Shown piece by piece: positions 39,225-47,955 of a stretch of 49,017 bases of DNA. This stretch comes from a virus, in the IMG/VR virus record IMGVR_UViG_3300035670_000328, positions 1 through 49,017 of that record. One strand, given 5' to 3'. The translations under genes were made by a program, and so were the position numbers. The notes under the pieces are model-generated. The model was given only the letters and a program-made list of their open reading frames with translations, searched no databases and was not told where the DNA came from. How positions within the stretch are numbered: position 1 is the stretch's first letter; the number at the start of each line of letters is the position of its first letter.

Positions 39225-39252
39225 GCGCAGAACTTGGGGTTACCCTTGCACG

Positions 39253-39804
39253 ATGATGAACCACGATTATCTCGTTCCCGACATAGAAGAGGACATCCCT
39301 CTTCCTAAAAACGCCTCCGAGGCGTTGCCGACCCTGTCCCCCCGCGAAGAACTGGACAGAATAGCTAACACTATCAAGGGGTTATCGGATTTAACGGACA
39401 CTCCACTCGAATTTGACGCCTCCGATGTCGAATCGGCGAAGAAAGTGGCTAAGGAATTGGTCCAGAATCCCAAGACAAGACCTAACTACAACGCTTTGCG
39501 GGATAGCACCAAGGCGGTTTTGGCGGGGATGGTGGCTCAATACGACTTTGAAGTGGTCGATGATTTGGTCCAACTGAAGAACTTCGTGATCAACGGGCTG
39601 TTGGATGAGTACCGGAACGCCTCAGAGAGTAAAACTCGGTTGCAGGCTCTGACCAAACTGGGTGAAGTCGACGGGGTAGACGCCTTTAAGAAGCGCAGTG
39701 AGGTCACGCATCAGATCAAACCGATTGAAGAAGTGGAAAAAGAGTTACTACAAGTGCTGGAGGGCGTAGAGTACACGGTATTAGAGGGCAAAAATGCCAA
39801 TTGA
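39253..39804 (+). CDS. Putative terminase small subunit
   Basis: 183 residues just upstream of the large terminase. Acidic N-terminus, helical body (AVLAGMVAQYDFEVVDDLVQLKNFVINGLLDEYRNASES), and a charged C-terminal tail. It lacks an obvious HTH, so assignment rests on position and on similarity in size and layout to proteins preceding large terminases in related phages. It starts ATG-ATG with a weak ribosome site and overlaps the next gene by 11 bases. Confidence 0.55.
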   Translation: MMNHDYLVPDIEEDIPLPKNASEALPTLSPREELDRIANTIKGLSDLTDTPLEFDASDVESAKKVAKELVQNPKTRPNYNALRDSTKAVLAGMVAQYDFEVVDDLVQLKNFVINGLLDEYRNASESKTRLQALTKLGEVDGVDAFKKRSEVTHQIKPIEEVEKELLQVLEGVEYTVLEGKNAN

Positions 39805-40000
39805 TTGGAAGCTTATGGCCCGAAGCTCAACGGCAGAGGATCGATTGGCGCATTGTGAACCGTGTGAACACAACAAGATGGGCATTTGTAAGCGTTGCGG
39901 GTGCATCATTAAGGCCAAAGTCCGGTTTGCAAACCAACGTTGCCCGATTGGTCTGTGGGGGAGGGAGAGTCAGGGTTTAAAGGACCTGATTCCGGACTAA
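39794..40000 (+). CDS. Small cysteine-rich zinc-ribbon protein
   Basis: 68 residues. CEPCEHNKMGICKRCGCIIKAKVRFANQRCPIGLW has five to six cysteines in C-x2-C...C-x2-C pairs, a small zinc-ribbon family common beside phage terminases. It probably helps DNA recognition or packaging. It overlaps the small terminase and ends one base before the large terminase. Confidence 0.75.
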   Translation: MPIDWKLMARSSTAEDRLAHCEPCEHNKMGICKRCGCIIKAKVRFANQRCPIGLWGRESQGLKDLIPD

Positions 40001-40001
40001 A

Positions 40002-41513
40002 ATGCAGCAAATTACCCCTGAAAAACTTGCGTCGATTAAAGCTGCCCTGCCGACTATGCCGGATAAGCAGAAAAGGCAGGTTTTGGAGCTACTTAAGCAG
40101 TATCAAAGCCAGAAAACGCAGGAGTTAGGGAAGGATTCCTTCCTAGATTTCATCAAACACGTGTATCCGGGCTACAAAGTCGGCCCTCACCACGAAAAAC
40201 TAGGCCGAATCTTCGAGGAAATTGCGGCAGGCAAGAAAAAACGGGTGATCGTCAACATTGCCCCCCGTCACGGCAAGTCGGAGATGATCAGTTACCTCGC
40301 TCCGGCGTGGTTTTTGGGCAAATACCCGCATAAAAAAGTCATTATGGCGTCTCACACCGCAGATTTGGCGGTTAATTTCGGTCGGCGGGTGCGTAACTTG
40401 GTGGACTCGGACCTATACCATGACATCTTCCCGAACGTCTCTCTTCAAGCTGACTCGAAATCTGCTTCTCGCTGGGGTACTAACTTTAATGGCGAGTATT
40501 TTGCTATTGGTGTTGGGGGCGCTCTTGCTGGTCGCGGTGCCGATTTATTCATTATTGATGATCCTCATTCCGAACAGGATGCCAAACAAGGACGGGCCGA
40601 TGTATTTGAGCCAGCATGGGAGTGGTTTCAGTCGGGACCGGTCCAACGATTGATGCCGGGTGGTGCCATTATCGTCGTGATGACACGATGGTCGAAGTCG
40701 GACTTGACCGGCAAAATTATCGATCATATGACCCGTGAGGATGGGGCGGATCAGTGGGAAGTGGTGGAATTCCCTGCCATCTTAAATGACAAACCCCTGT
40801 GGCCTGACTTCTGGCCCATTGAAGAACTTCTCGCTAAGAAGGCATCGATGGACGTTCGGTACTGGCAAGCCCAGTACATGCAGGACCCCACGGCAGAAGA
40901 AGGGGCATTAATCAAACGGGAGTGGTGGCAGATCTGGGATAAGGAGTCCCCGCCAAGTTGCGAGTACATCATTATGTCTCTTGACGCGGCTCAGGAGAAA
41001 ACCAACCGCTCGGACTACAACGCGCTGACGACATGGGGCGTGTTCTTTAATGAGGAAGTCAGCAACTACAACATCATTCTCCTCAACAGTATTAAGCAGC
41101 GTCTGGAGTTTCCCGAACTCAAAGCCCTCGTGTTGGAGGAGTACAAGGAGTGGCAACCGGACTCCTTTATTGTGGAGAAGAAATCAAACGGGGCGGCTCT
41201 GTATCAGGAGATGCGGCGGATGGGGATACCCCTCAGTGAGTTCACGCCGGGTAAAGGGCAAGATAAGATATCGCGTGTAAATGCCGTATCCGATCTTTTT
41301 TCTTCAGGTATAGTTTGGACGCCGGATAGAAGATGGGCATGGGAGGTTGTAGAGGAATGCAACGATTTTCCCAGTGGCTCCCACGATGACTTGGTTGACT
41401 CAACAACGCTGGCCCTGATGCGGTTTAGGCAGGGAGGGTTTATCCGCCTTCCGTCAGATGAGCCAGAAGAGACACGGTACTTTAAGTCGCACAGAGCGGC
41501 GGGGTATTACTAG
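40002..41513 (+). CDS. Terminase large subunit
   Basis: 503 residues. ATPase: APRHGKSE (Walker A, ~88-94) and LFIIDDPHSEQ (Walker B, ~182-192). Nuclease: MSLDAAQEKTNRSDYNA (first catalytic Asp near 328) and a C-terminal SHDDLVDSTTLAL near 461. It pumps DNA into the prohead and cuts it at the end of packaging. The gene begins one base after the zinc-ribbon gene and ends 10 bases before the portal. Confidence 0.95.
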   Translation: MQQITPEKLASIKAALPTMPDKQKRQVLELLKQYQSQKTQELGKDSFLDFIKHVYPGYKVGPHHEKLGRIFEEIAAGKKKRVIVNIAPRHGKSEMISYLAPAWFLGKYPHKKVIMASHTADLAVNFGRRVRNLVDSDLYHDIFPNVSLQADSKSASRWGTNFNGEYFAIGVGGALAGRGADLFIIDDPHSEQDAKQGRADVFEPAWEWFQSGPVQRLMPGGAIIVVMTRWSKSDLTGKIIDHMTREDGADQWEVVEFPAILNDKPLWPDFWPIEELLAKKASMDVRYWQAQYMQDPTAEEGALIKREWWQIWDKESPPSCEYIIMSLDAAQEKTNRSDYNALTTWGVFFNEEVSNYNIILLNSIKQRLEFPELKALVLEEYKEWQPDSFIVEKKSNGAALYQEMRRMGIPLSEFTPGKGQDKISRVNAVSDLFSSGIVWTPDRRWAWEVVEECNDFPSGSHDDLVDSTTLALMRFRQGGFIRLPSDEPEETRYFKSHRAAGYY

Positions 41514-41523
41514 GAGAATTTAG

Positions 41524-44061
41524 ATGGCTATCGACAAAAGCTTGATGGAAGCCCCGCTTGGGATTGAAGCCCTCGCTGCGGAAGAACCTGCCATTGAAAT
41601 TGAGATTGAAGATCCGGAAGAAGTTTCCATCCGTATGGGCGGACTTGAGATTGAAATAGAAAAAGGCGAACCCCGCGCCGAAGACTTCGATGCCAACCTC
41701 GCTGAGTTTATGAACGAAGGCGAGCTTCAGATGGTTGCTGGAGAACTACTTGGGCATTACGACAGCGACTTGGCGTCACGCAAAGATTGGCTGGATACGT
41801 ACGTCAAAGGCTTGCAGATTTTAGGTATTAAGTACGAAGAGCGTACGGAGCCGTGGCCCGGTGCGTGTGGGGTGTTCCATCCCCTCTTGATGGAGTCGGC
41901 GGTCAAGTTCCAGTCTGAGACCATCATGGAGACCTTCCCTGCGGCAGGGCCGGTCAAAAGTAAAATCGTGGGTAAGGAGACGGCAGAGAAGAAGGACGCT
42001 GCCATTCGTGTCGCTGATGACATGAACTACCAACTGACCGAGGTGATGAAAGAATACCGCCCAGAACATGAGCGGATGCTGTTGTCCTTGGCCCTTTCAG
42101 GTAACGCCTTTAAGAAAGTGTATTACGACCCGAGTTTGGCGCGTCAGACGGCAGTCTATATTCCGGCTGAAGATATCGTGGTGCCTTATGGCGCAGCGAA
42201 CTTAGAGACGGCGGAGCGTGTTACGCACCGGATGCGTAAGACCAAGAATGAGTTGAGGAAGCTGCAGTACGCAGGCTTTTATCGTGACATTGACTTGGGT
42301 GAACCCATGCGTGTCATGGACGAGGTAGAAAAGCAGAAGGCGGAAGATCAAGGGTTTAGTGCTTCGACAGACGACAGGTTCTTGCTCCTTGAGATGCATG
42401 TGAACCTAGATTTGGAAGGTTACCCAGACGTTGACGATGACAACAACGAGACCGGCATTGCACTGCCTTACGTCGTGACGATTGAAAAAGGGACCGGGAC
42501 GATTCTTGCGATACGTAGGAATTGGCGTGAAGATGACAAACTCAAACAAAAACGACAGCATTTCGTCCATTACGGCTACATCCCCGGTTTTGGATTTTAT
42601 TACTTCGGACTCATCCACCTCATTGGAGGCCATAGCAAGGCAGCCACGAGCCTTCTTCGACAGCTTGTTGATGCAGGAACGCTTAGCAATCTACCGGGCG
42701 GCCTTAAGAGCCGAGGACTCCGAGTTAAAGGCGACGATACTCCGATTGCTCCGGGTGAGTTTAGAGACGTAGACGTACCGTCAGGCGCGATCCGCGACAA
42801 TATCCTACCGCTTCCGTACAAGGAGCCGAGTCAAACGCTGTCCATACTGATGGACAAAATCGTCGAAGACGGGCGGCGGTTTGCTGCAGTGTCGGATCTC
42901 AAAGTATCCGATATGTCTTCGCAGGCTCCGGTCGGTACGACGCTCGCCATTTTGGAGCGTGTACTCAAGGTCATGTCGGCAGTACAGGCCCGCATCTACT
43001 ACGCCATGAAGCAGGAGTTCAAACTCCTTGCGGGGATTATTAGAGACTACACTCCAGACGAATATTCGTACGAGCCTGAAGTCGGGACTCGCAAAGCTAA
43101 AAAATCAGACTACGACGACGTAGATGTTATCCCGGTCAGTGACCCCAATGCGGCAACCATGTCGCAGAAGATTGTGCAGTACCAAGCCGTTCTTCAATTA
43201 AGTCAGACCGCACCACAGCTTTATAACTTACCTTACCTCCATCGTCAGATGATTGAGACGTTAGGAGTGCGAAACGCTGACAAGATTGTTCCGCTTCCGG
43301 ATGATCAAAAACCGGTCGACCCTGTGACCGAAAACATGCACGCCATGATGGGCAAACCATTGAAGGCATTTGTTTACCAAGATCACGAAGCGCATATCCA
43401 AGTCCATATGGCTTTTGGACAGGACCCCAAGTTTGCTCAGATGATTGGGCAGAACCCGATGGCCCAGCAAATTACCGCCTCGTTGCAGGCGCATATCATG
43501 GAGCACTTAGCGTTCCAGTACCGGCGCGATATCGAAAAACAATTGGGTGCGGCCTTGCCGCCCGTGCCGCAAGACGATACGGAAGATTATCACCTGCCTC
43601 CCGAACTCGAAGTTCAAATTGCTCAAGTCTCGGCGGTGGCTGCACAACGTCTGTTCCAAAAGGATCAAGCCGAAGCTCAAGCGCAACAGATGGCGCAACA
43701 GATGCAAGATCCGCTTGTACAGATGCAGCAGATGGATTTGCAGATCAAGCAAATGCAAGCGCAAACGAAGCAAATGCAAGCTCAGATGGAAGCACAGGCC
43801 AAGATGGAAGAACTGCGCCTCAAAGAGCAGAAAAACATCATCGACGCCGCAGCCAAAGAAGACGAACTGCGTCTACGCGAAGCCGAGATTTCTGGGCGTC
43901 AGCAGCTTGAAGCCGCCCGTCTTGGCGCTGACATTGAGAAGCATAAAGCTCAAGAAGCCGGTAGGCAGCAGCTTGAAGGAACCAAACTCGGGTTTGAAAT
44001 TGCTAAAGCCCGCGAAGATATGGAAAAGAATTCGCCAACGGAGGCGCAACCACGGGAGTAA
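41524..44061 (+). CDS. Portal protein
   Basis: 845 residues. The core SRKDWLDTYVKGLQILGIKYEERTEPWPGACGVFHPLLMESAVKFQSETIMETFPAAGPVKSKI is characteristic of portals of P22-like and uncultured short-tailed phages. Further along: IPAEDIVVPYGAANLETAERVTHRMRKTKNEL, and a C-terminal ~180-residue Gln/Met/Lys-rich coiled coil (QQMAQQMQDPLVQMQQMDLQIKQM...). It forms the ring through which DNA enters and leaves and binds the terminase. It is longer than P22 portal; the extra length is the C-terminal coiled coil. Confidence 0.9.
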   Translation: MAIDKSLMEAPLGIEALAAEEPAIEIEIEDPEEVSIRMGGLEIEIEKGEPRAEDFDANLAEFMNEGELQMVAGELLGHYDSDLASRKDWLDTYVKGLQILGIKYEERTEPWPGACGVFHPLLMESAVKFQSETIMETFPAAGPVKSKIVGKETAEKKDAAIRVADDMNYQLTEVMKEYRPEHERMLLSLALSGNAFKKVYYDPSLARQTAVYIPAEDIVVPYGAANLETAERVTHRMRKTKNELRKLQYAGFYRDIDLGEPMRVMDEVEKQKAEDQGFSASTDDRFLLLEMHVNLDLEGYPDVDDDNNETGIALPYVVTIEKGTGTILAIRRNWREDDKLKQKRQHFVHYGYIPGFGFYYFGLIHLIGGHSKAATSLLRQLVDAGTLSNLPGGLKSRGLRVKGDDTPIAPGEFRDVDVPSGAIRDNILPLPYKEPSQTLSILMDKIVEDGRRFAAVSDLKVSDMSSQAPVGTTLAILERVLKVMSAVQARIYYAMKQEFKLLAGIIRDYTPDEYSYEPEVGTRKAKKSDYDDVDVIPVSDPNAATMSQKIVQYQAVLQLSQTAPQLYNLPYLHRQMIETLGVRNADKIVPLPDDQKPVDPVTENMHAMMGKPLKAFVYQDHEAHIQVHMAFGQDPKFAQMIGQNPMAQQITASLQAHIMEHLAFQYRRDIEKQLGAALPPVPQDDTEDYHLPPELEVQIAQVSAVAAQRLFQKDQAEAQAQQMAQQMQDPLVQMQQMDLQIKQMQAQTKQMQAQMEAQAKMEELRLKEQKNIIDAAAKEDELRLREAEISGRQQLEAARLGADIEKHKAQEAGRQQLEGTKLGFEIAKAREDMEKNSPTEAQPRE

Positions 44062-44064
44062 TGT

Positions 44065-44259
44065 ATGGCATATGGCAACGCTCTAGAGTACTTGGATTCA
44101 AAACTCCAAGATGAGCGCACTTTAATTGTAGACACTCTTATTCAAGGAAAGTTGAACGAGGGGGAATATAAACGTCTTTGCGGGGCGTTACAGGGTCTTG
44201 AACTCGCAAAGAATCACATCAAAGACCTTGCAAAACGCTTGGAGCGCGACGATGAGTAA
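44065..44259 (+). CDS. Small helical protein after portal
   Basis: 64 residues, all helical (NALEYLDSKLQDERTLIVDTLIQGKLNEGEYKRLCGALQGLELAKNHIKDLAKRL). Small helical proteins at this place are often seen between portal and head genes in uncultured phages; role unknown. It overlaps the GroES-like gene by 8 bases. Confidence 0.65.
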   Translation: MAYGNALEYLDSKLQDERTLIVDTLIQGKLNEGEYKRLCGALQGLELAKNHIKDLAKRLERDDE

Positions 44260-44629
44260 TATTGACGTAGATGCAACGAAGGAGCAGGCGGAAAAAGCTA
44301 AACTCCTGCCCGACCCGAAAGGCTATCGAATCCTCTGTGCAGTGCCACAGGTGGAGGAAGAGTACGAAGGTGGGTTAATCAAGGCGGATGAAACCAAGAA
44401 GGTTGAAGAGCAAACAACCGTGGTTCTGTTCGTGATCAAAATGGGCGATCTGTGTTACGCCGACAAGGACCGGTTCCCCACTGGCCCGTGGTGTAAAGAA
44501 GGGGATTTTGTCCTCACCCGCCCGTATTCAGGCACCCGCGTAGTCATTCACGGTAGGGAGTTCCGCATTATCAACGACGACACGGTGGAAGCGGTGGTTG
44601 ATGACCCCCGTGGAATCCGTCGCGCATAA
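44252..44629 (+). CDS. GroES-like co-chaperonin
   Basis: 125 residues from the ATG at 44252 (inside the end of the upstream gene). The order PKGYRILCAVP, EEEYEGGLIKA (mobile-loop-like Gly-Gly), TVVLFVIKMGDLCYADKDRFPTGPWCKEGDFVLTRPYSGTRVVIHGREFRIINDDTVEAVV matches the small beta-barrel subunit of GroES: strands, mobile loop and terminal strands are all placeable. By analogy with T4 gp31 it may help host GroEL fold the capsid protein. The gene sits directly before the scaffold and capsid genes. Confidence 0.8.
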   Translation: MSNIDVDATKEQAEKAKLLPDPKGYRILCAVPQVEEEYEGGLIKADETKKVEEQTTVVLFVIKMGDLCYADKDRFPTGPWCKEGDFVLTRPYSGTRVVIHGREFRIINDDTVEAVVDDPRGIRRA

Positions 44630-44639
44630 GGAGTAGATC

Positions 44640-45602
44640 ATGGCTGAAGACTTTAAGTTCCCTGACGAACAGGAAGAAACTAAATCCGCAGCGTCCACTG
44701 AGGACGATATTGAGATTGAAATTGAAGACGACACCCCTGAACCAGACAGAGGGCGGAAGCCGCTTCCTAAAGAGATCGTAAACGAGCTTGAAAAAGACGA
44801 TCTTGAGGATTACTCCGATAAGGTTAAGAAGCGCCTTTCCCAGATGAAGAAGGTCTGGCACGACGAGCGTCGTGAAAAGGAACGTGCCCAACGCGAGCGA
44901 GAAGAAGCGCTTAAATTTGCTCAGTTACGTGAACAAGAAATCCAACAGCTTAAGAAGCGGTTAGGGACTAACGAGCAGGCGCTTATTAAAGAAGCGGAAC
45001 GTTCTGCAACCAACGACCTTGCTATGGCGAAAGAGAAGCTAAAGCAGGCGTATGAAGCAGGGGATTCTGAGTTAATTACTAACGCTCAAGAACTACTGAC
45101 TGACGCTAAACTAAAGCTACAGTCTATTAATCGAGTACGCCCCTCTTTACAAAAAACAGAAGAGAGTGTACAAAACCCACAACAGGCACAAGCCCAACCT
45201 GCCGCTCCTACGCCAAAAGCTGATCCAAAAGCCGAAGCGTGGCGAGAGAAAAACACTTGGTTTGGGGCAGACGAGGAGATGACCGCCCTCGCACTTGGCC
45301 TGCATGAAAAGTTGGTCCGGAGCGGCGTAGACCCGAATACAGACGAGTATTACCGCCGAATCGATGACACGATGAGGAAACGATTCCCTGAAGCCTTTGA
45401 CGGCGATGAGGAAGAAGAACCTCAAACGAAGCAGGACAAGCCTGCTCGCACCAACAAACCAGCTACTGTAGTGGCTCCGGTAACGCGGAACACCGCGCCG
45501 CGTCAGGTCCGCCTGACACCGACTCAAGTTGCGATAGCCAAGAAACTAGGGCTTAGCAATGAACAGTACGCACGTGAATTACTCAAACTGGAGAATAACT
45601 AA
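44640..45602 (+). CDS. Scaffold-like head assembly protein
   Basis: 320 residues, acidic N-terminus (DDIEIEIEDD), then a long charged coiled coil (LSQMKKVWHDERREKERAQRER...), a Gln/Ala/Pro linker, a compact module WFGADEEMTALALGLHEKLVRSGVDPNTDEYYRRIDDTM around 208-245, and a basic C-terminal tail. The position between GroES-like and capsid genes and the composition suggest a scaffold protein. The WFG module also occurs in the HTH-DUF3310 protein. Ends with TAATG overlap. Confidence 0.7.
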   Translation: MAEDFKFPDEQEETKSAASTEDDIEIEIEDDTPEPDRGRKPLPKEIVNELEKDDLEDYSDKVKKRLSQMKKVWHDERREKERAQREREEALKFAQLREQEIQQLKKRLGTNEQALIKEAERSATNDLAMAKEKLKQAYEAGDSELITNAQELLTDAKLKLQSINRVRPSLQKTEESVQNPQQAQAQPAAPTPKADPKAEAWREKNTWFGADEEMTALALGLHEKLVRSGVDPNTDEYYRRIDDTMRKRFPEAFDGDEEEEPQTKQDKPARTNKPATVVAPVTRNTAPRQVRLTPTQVAIAKKLGLSNEQYARELLKLENN

Positions 45603-46051
45603 TGGCTGAAAACAGATTGGCTCGTGAAATCGAGAGTCGAGAGTCAACGCAACGTAAAATGCAGTGGACGCCCCCGCAGGTATTGCCCTCACCGAAGGAG
45701 CAGCCCGGTTGGGTATTTCGCTGGATCCGGACCAGTATGATGGGTCAAGCAGACCCTACCAATACATCCGCAAAGCTTCGAGAAGGTTGGGAGCCGTGTA
45801 AGGCCGAAGACCACCCGGAGTTAATGTTACAGGCCGATCCGAATTCCAAATTTAAAGGAAACATCGAGATTGGCGGGCTGTTGTTATGCAAGGCTCCTGA
45901 AGAGTTAATGAAGCAGCGTGATGACTTTTACAAGAATCAAGCCGCCTCTCAGATGGATGCCGTGGATAACAACTTCATGCGTACGAATGATGCGCGGATG
46001 CCGCTCTTTAACGAGAAACGCTCCACAACGTCGTTCGGACGAGGCAAATAA
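45602..46051 (+). CDS. Small head-region protein
   Basis: 149 residues, basic N-terminus (AENRLAREIESRESTQRKMQW), then a Trp-rich segment (PGWVFRWIRTS) and a compact domain (GNIEIGGLLLCKAPEELMKQRDDFYKNQAASQMDAVDNNFMR). Seen at this place in uncultured phages. It might bind capsid or scaffold. Start overlaps the scaffold stop (TAATG). Confidence 0.65.
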   Translation: MAENRLAREIESRESTQRKMQWTPPQVLPSPKEQPGWVFRWIRTSMMGQADPTNTSAKLREGWEPCKAEDHPELMLQADPNSKFKGNIEIGGLLLCKAPEELMKQRDDFYKNQAASQMDAVDNNFMRTNDARMPLFNEKRSTTSFGRGK

Positions 46052-46070
46052 ACCTATTTTGGAGTAACAA

Positions 46071-46913
46071 ATGGCTTATCCTACTGTCTCAGCCCCTTAC
46101 GGGCTAAAGCCGGTCAATCTGATCGGCGGGCAGGTATTCGCGGGCGCGATCCGTGAACTGCCCATTCAGTACGCCTATGCTACGAACATCTTCTACGGCG
46201 ATTTCGTCGTGTTGTCTCGTGGCTTTGTCACTCGCGCGGCTGTGTCCACGGGCACGAGCGTGAACCAAGTGACGGGCGTTTTCCTTGGCTGTGCCTACAC
46301 CAACCCAACCACCAAACAGCGTCAGTTCGCTCAGTACTGGCCTGCTTCGACGTTGGCTGGTGATGCGGTGGCCTACGTGGTCGATGATCCGGATACCGTC
46401 TTCAAGGCGGCGGTCTGCTCGTCGGGCACCACGATGGCGTCGGGCGCGTTGGCGATGGTCGGCACTAACCTGTCGATGATCAACAACACGGGTAGCGTGA
46501 ACACGGGTAACTCGGCAAACGCCGTGCTTGCTCCGACCGCGACCCCAGTCGGCACCATCCTGCCGGTGCGTTGCGTAGACGTTGTGACCGATACGGCCTA
46601 TAGCATCACTGCTTCGGGTTCGTCTTCGTCCACCACGATTACGTTGACGGGTTCAGGTCTTCCGGCTGCGATTCCGGTTGGAACGAACGTCGCTTACCTC
46701 GCCAGCAATGGTCAGGTCATTGAGACTTCTTCGTTCGTGACCGCTGCAGCGGCGGCTGGCGATACCTCTGTAACCATCAACGCAGCAGTTGCTGTGCCCG
46801 GTGGTGTCACGGCTATCCCGTCCGCTTCAACCATTGTTTTCACGGTTTATCCGGAGATCATGGTTAAGGCGAACCTGCTGATCCACGGCTACTACAGCAG
46901 CGCCACGGCTTAA
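46071..46913 (+). CDS. Beta-rich structural protein before capsid
   Basis: 280 residues, very Ser/Thr/Ala/Val/Gly-rich with almost no charged residues. The N-terminus MAYPTVSAPYGLKPVNLIGG and the central PEIMVKANLLIHG are recognisable in structural proteins of related phages. The insert ASGSSSSTTITLTGSGLPAAI reads like an Ig-like or beta-sandwich domain. Decoration or head-stabilising protein is the best guess. GGAG precedes the start. Confidence 0.65.
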   Translation: MAYPTVSAPYGLKPVNLIGGQVFAGAIRELPIQYAYATNIFYGDFVVLSRGFVTRAAVSTGTSVNQVTGVFLGCAYTNPTTKQRQFAQYWPASTLAGDAVAYVVDDPDTVFKAAVCSSGTTMASGALAMVGTNLSMINNTGSVNTGNSANAVLAPTATPVGTILPVRCVDVVTDTAYSITASGSSSSTTITLTGSGLPAAIPVGTNVAYLASNGQVIETSSFVTAAAAAGDTSVTINAAVAVPGGVTAIPSASTIVFTVYPEIMVKANLLIHGYYSSATA

Positions 46914-46926
46914 GGAGTTATAGAAA

Positions 46927-47838
46927 ATGGCTATTTCACGTGCACAACTACTGAAAGAGCTGCTCCCCGGCCTGAACGCTTTGTTCGGTCTGGAGTACAA
47001 GCAGTATGGTGAGGAGCACAAGGAGATCTACGAGACTGAGACCTCCGAGCGTTCCTTTGAAGAAGAGACGAAGCTCTCGGGCTTCAGCGCGGCTCCGGTT
47101 AAGGCGGAAGGCCAAGCGATTGAGTACGACAATGCTCAGGAAGCTTGGACTGCCCGTTACAACCACGAGACCATCGCTCTCGGCTTCTCCATTACGGAAG
47201 AAGCGGTTGAAGACAACCTGTACGACTCGCTCAGCAAGCGCTATACGAAGGCTCTTGCTCGCGCTATGGCGTACACGAAGCAGGTCAAGGCTGCTGCTGT
47301 GTTGAACAACGGCTTCAGCGCTGCCTATCCGGGCGGTGACGGAGTGTCGCTTTTCAACTCGGCTCACCCCTTGGTTTCGGGTGGTACCAACAGCAACCGT
47401 CCTGCGACGGGCGCTGACCTTAACGAGACCTCGTTGGAAGCTGCGGTCATTCAGATCGCCGGTTGGACTGACGAGCGTAGCTTGCTCATTGCAGCGAAGC
47501 CCCGCAAACTCATCGTCCCGCCTGCTCTGATGTTCGTTGCGAAGCGTTTGCTCGATACCGAGCTTCGTGTGGCGACTGCGGATAACGACATCAACGCCCT
47601 CAAGGCGATGGGTTCGATTCCGGAAGGCTATGCGGTCAACCACTTCTTGACCGACACGAACGCTTGGTTCTTGACGACGGATGTTCCGAACGGTCTGAAG
47701 CACTTTGTCCGTATCCCGTTGCAGAACGGAATGGACGGGGATTTCGATACTGGGAATGTCCGCTACAAGAGCCGCGAGCGGTATAGCTTCGGCTGGTCGG
47801 ACCCATTGGGTATGTTCGGTTCGCCCGGTTCGGCCTGA
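46927..47838 (+). CDS. Major capsid protein (HK97 fold, Mu gpT-like)
   Basis: 303 residues. The opening MAISRAQLLKELLPGLNALFGLEYKQYGEEHKEIYETE, the E-rich loop (RSFEEETKLSGFSAAPVKAEGQAIEYDNAQEAWTARYNHETIALGFSITEEAVEDNLYDSLSKRY) and the C-terminal domain (KLIVPPALMFVAKRLLDTELRVATADNDINALKAMG) match gpT/HK97-fold capsids. It is followed by a strong terminator, typical for the most highly expressed late gene. Confidence 0.92.
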   Translation: MAISRAQLLKELLPGLNALFGLEYKQYGEEHKEIYETETSERSFEEETKLSGFSAAPVKAEGQAIEYDNAQEAWTARYNHETIALGFSITEEAVEDNLYDSLSKRYTKALARAMAYTKQVKAAAVLNNGFSAAYPGGDGVSLFNSAHPLVSGGTNSNRPATGADLNETSLEAAVIQIAGWTDERSLLIAAKPRKLIVPPALMFVAKRLLDTELRVATADNDINALKAMGSIPEGYAVNHFLTDTNAWFLTTDVPNGLKHFVRIPLQNGMDGDFDTGNVRYKSRERYSFGWSDPLGMFGSPGSA

Positions 47839-47863
47839 TAAATCAAGCACTTTTGTGTTTGGA

Positions 47864-47889
47864 GAAGGGGCTTCGGCCCCTTCTTTTTT
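47864..47889 (+). terminator. Rho-independent terminator after capsid gene
   Basis: GAAGGGGC, loop TTCG, GCCCCTTC, then six T. It lies just after the capsid stop and isolates the homing endonuclease gene from capsid transcription. Confidence 0.95.
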
Positions 47890-47955
47890 GGGTCTTGTGT
47901 TATTAGTTTGGATCGTGTACAGTTACCTGTGTCTGAATCAAAATGGGCTTCCATC

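Noticed and set aside
46948-47850. 300-codon open frame on the - strand, antisense to the capsid gene
   Set aside because: It mirrors the codon pattern of the capsid gene, has a low-complexity Arg/Val/Leu-rich product and no ribosome site; a shadow of highly biased codon usage.
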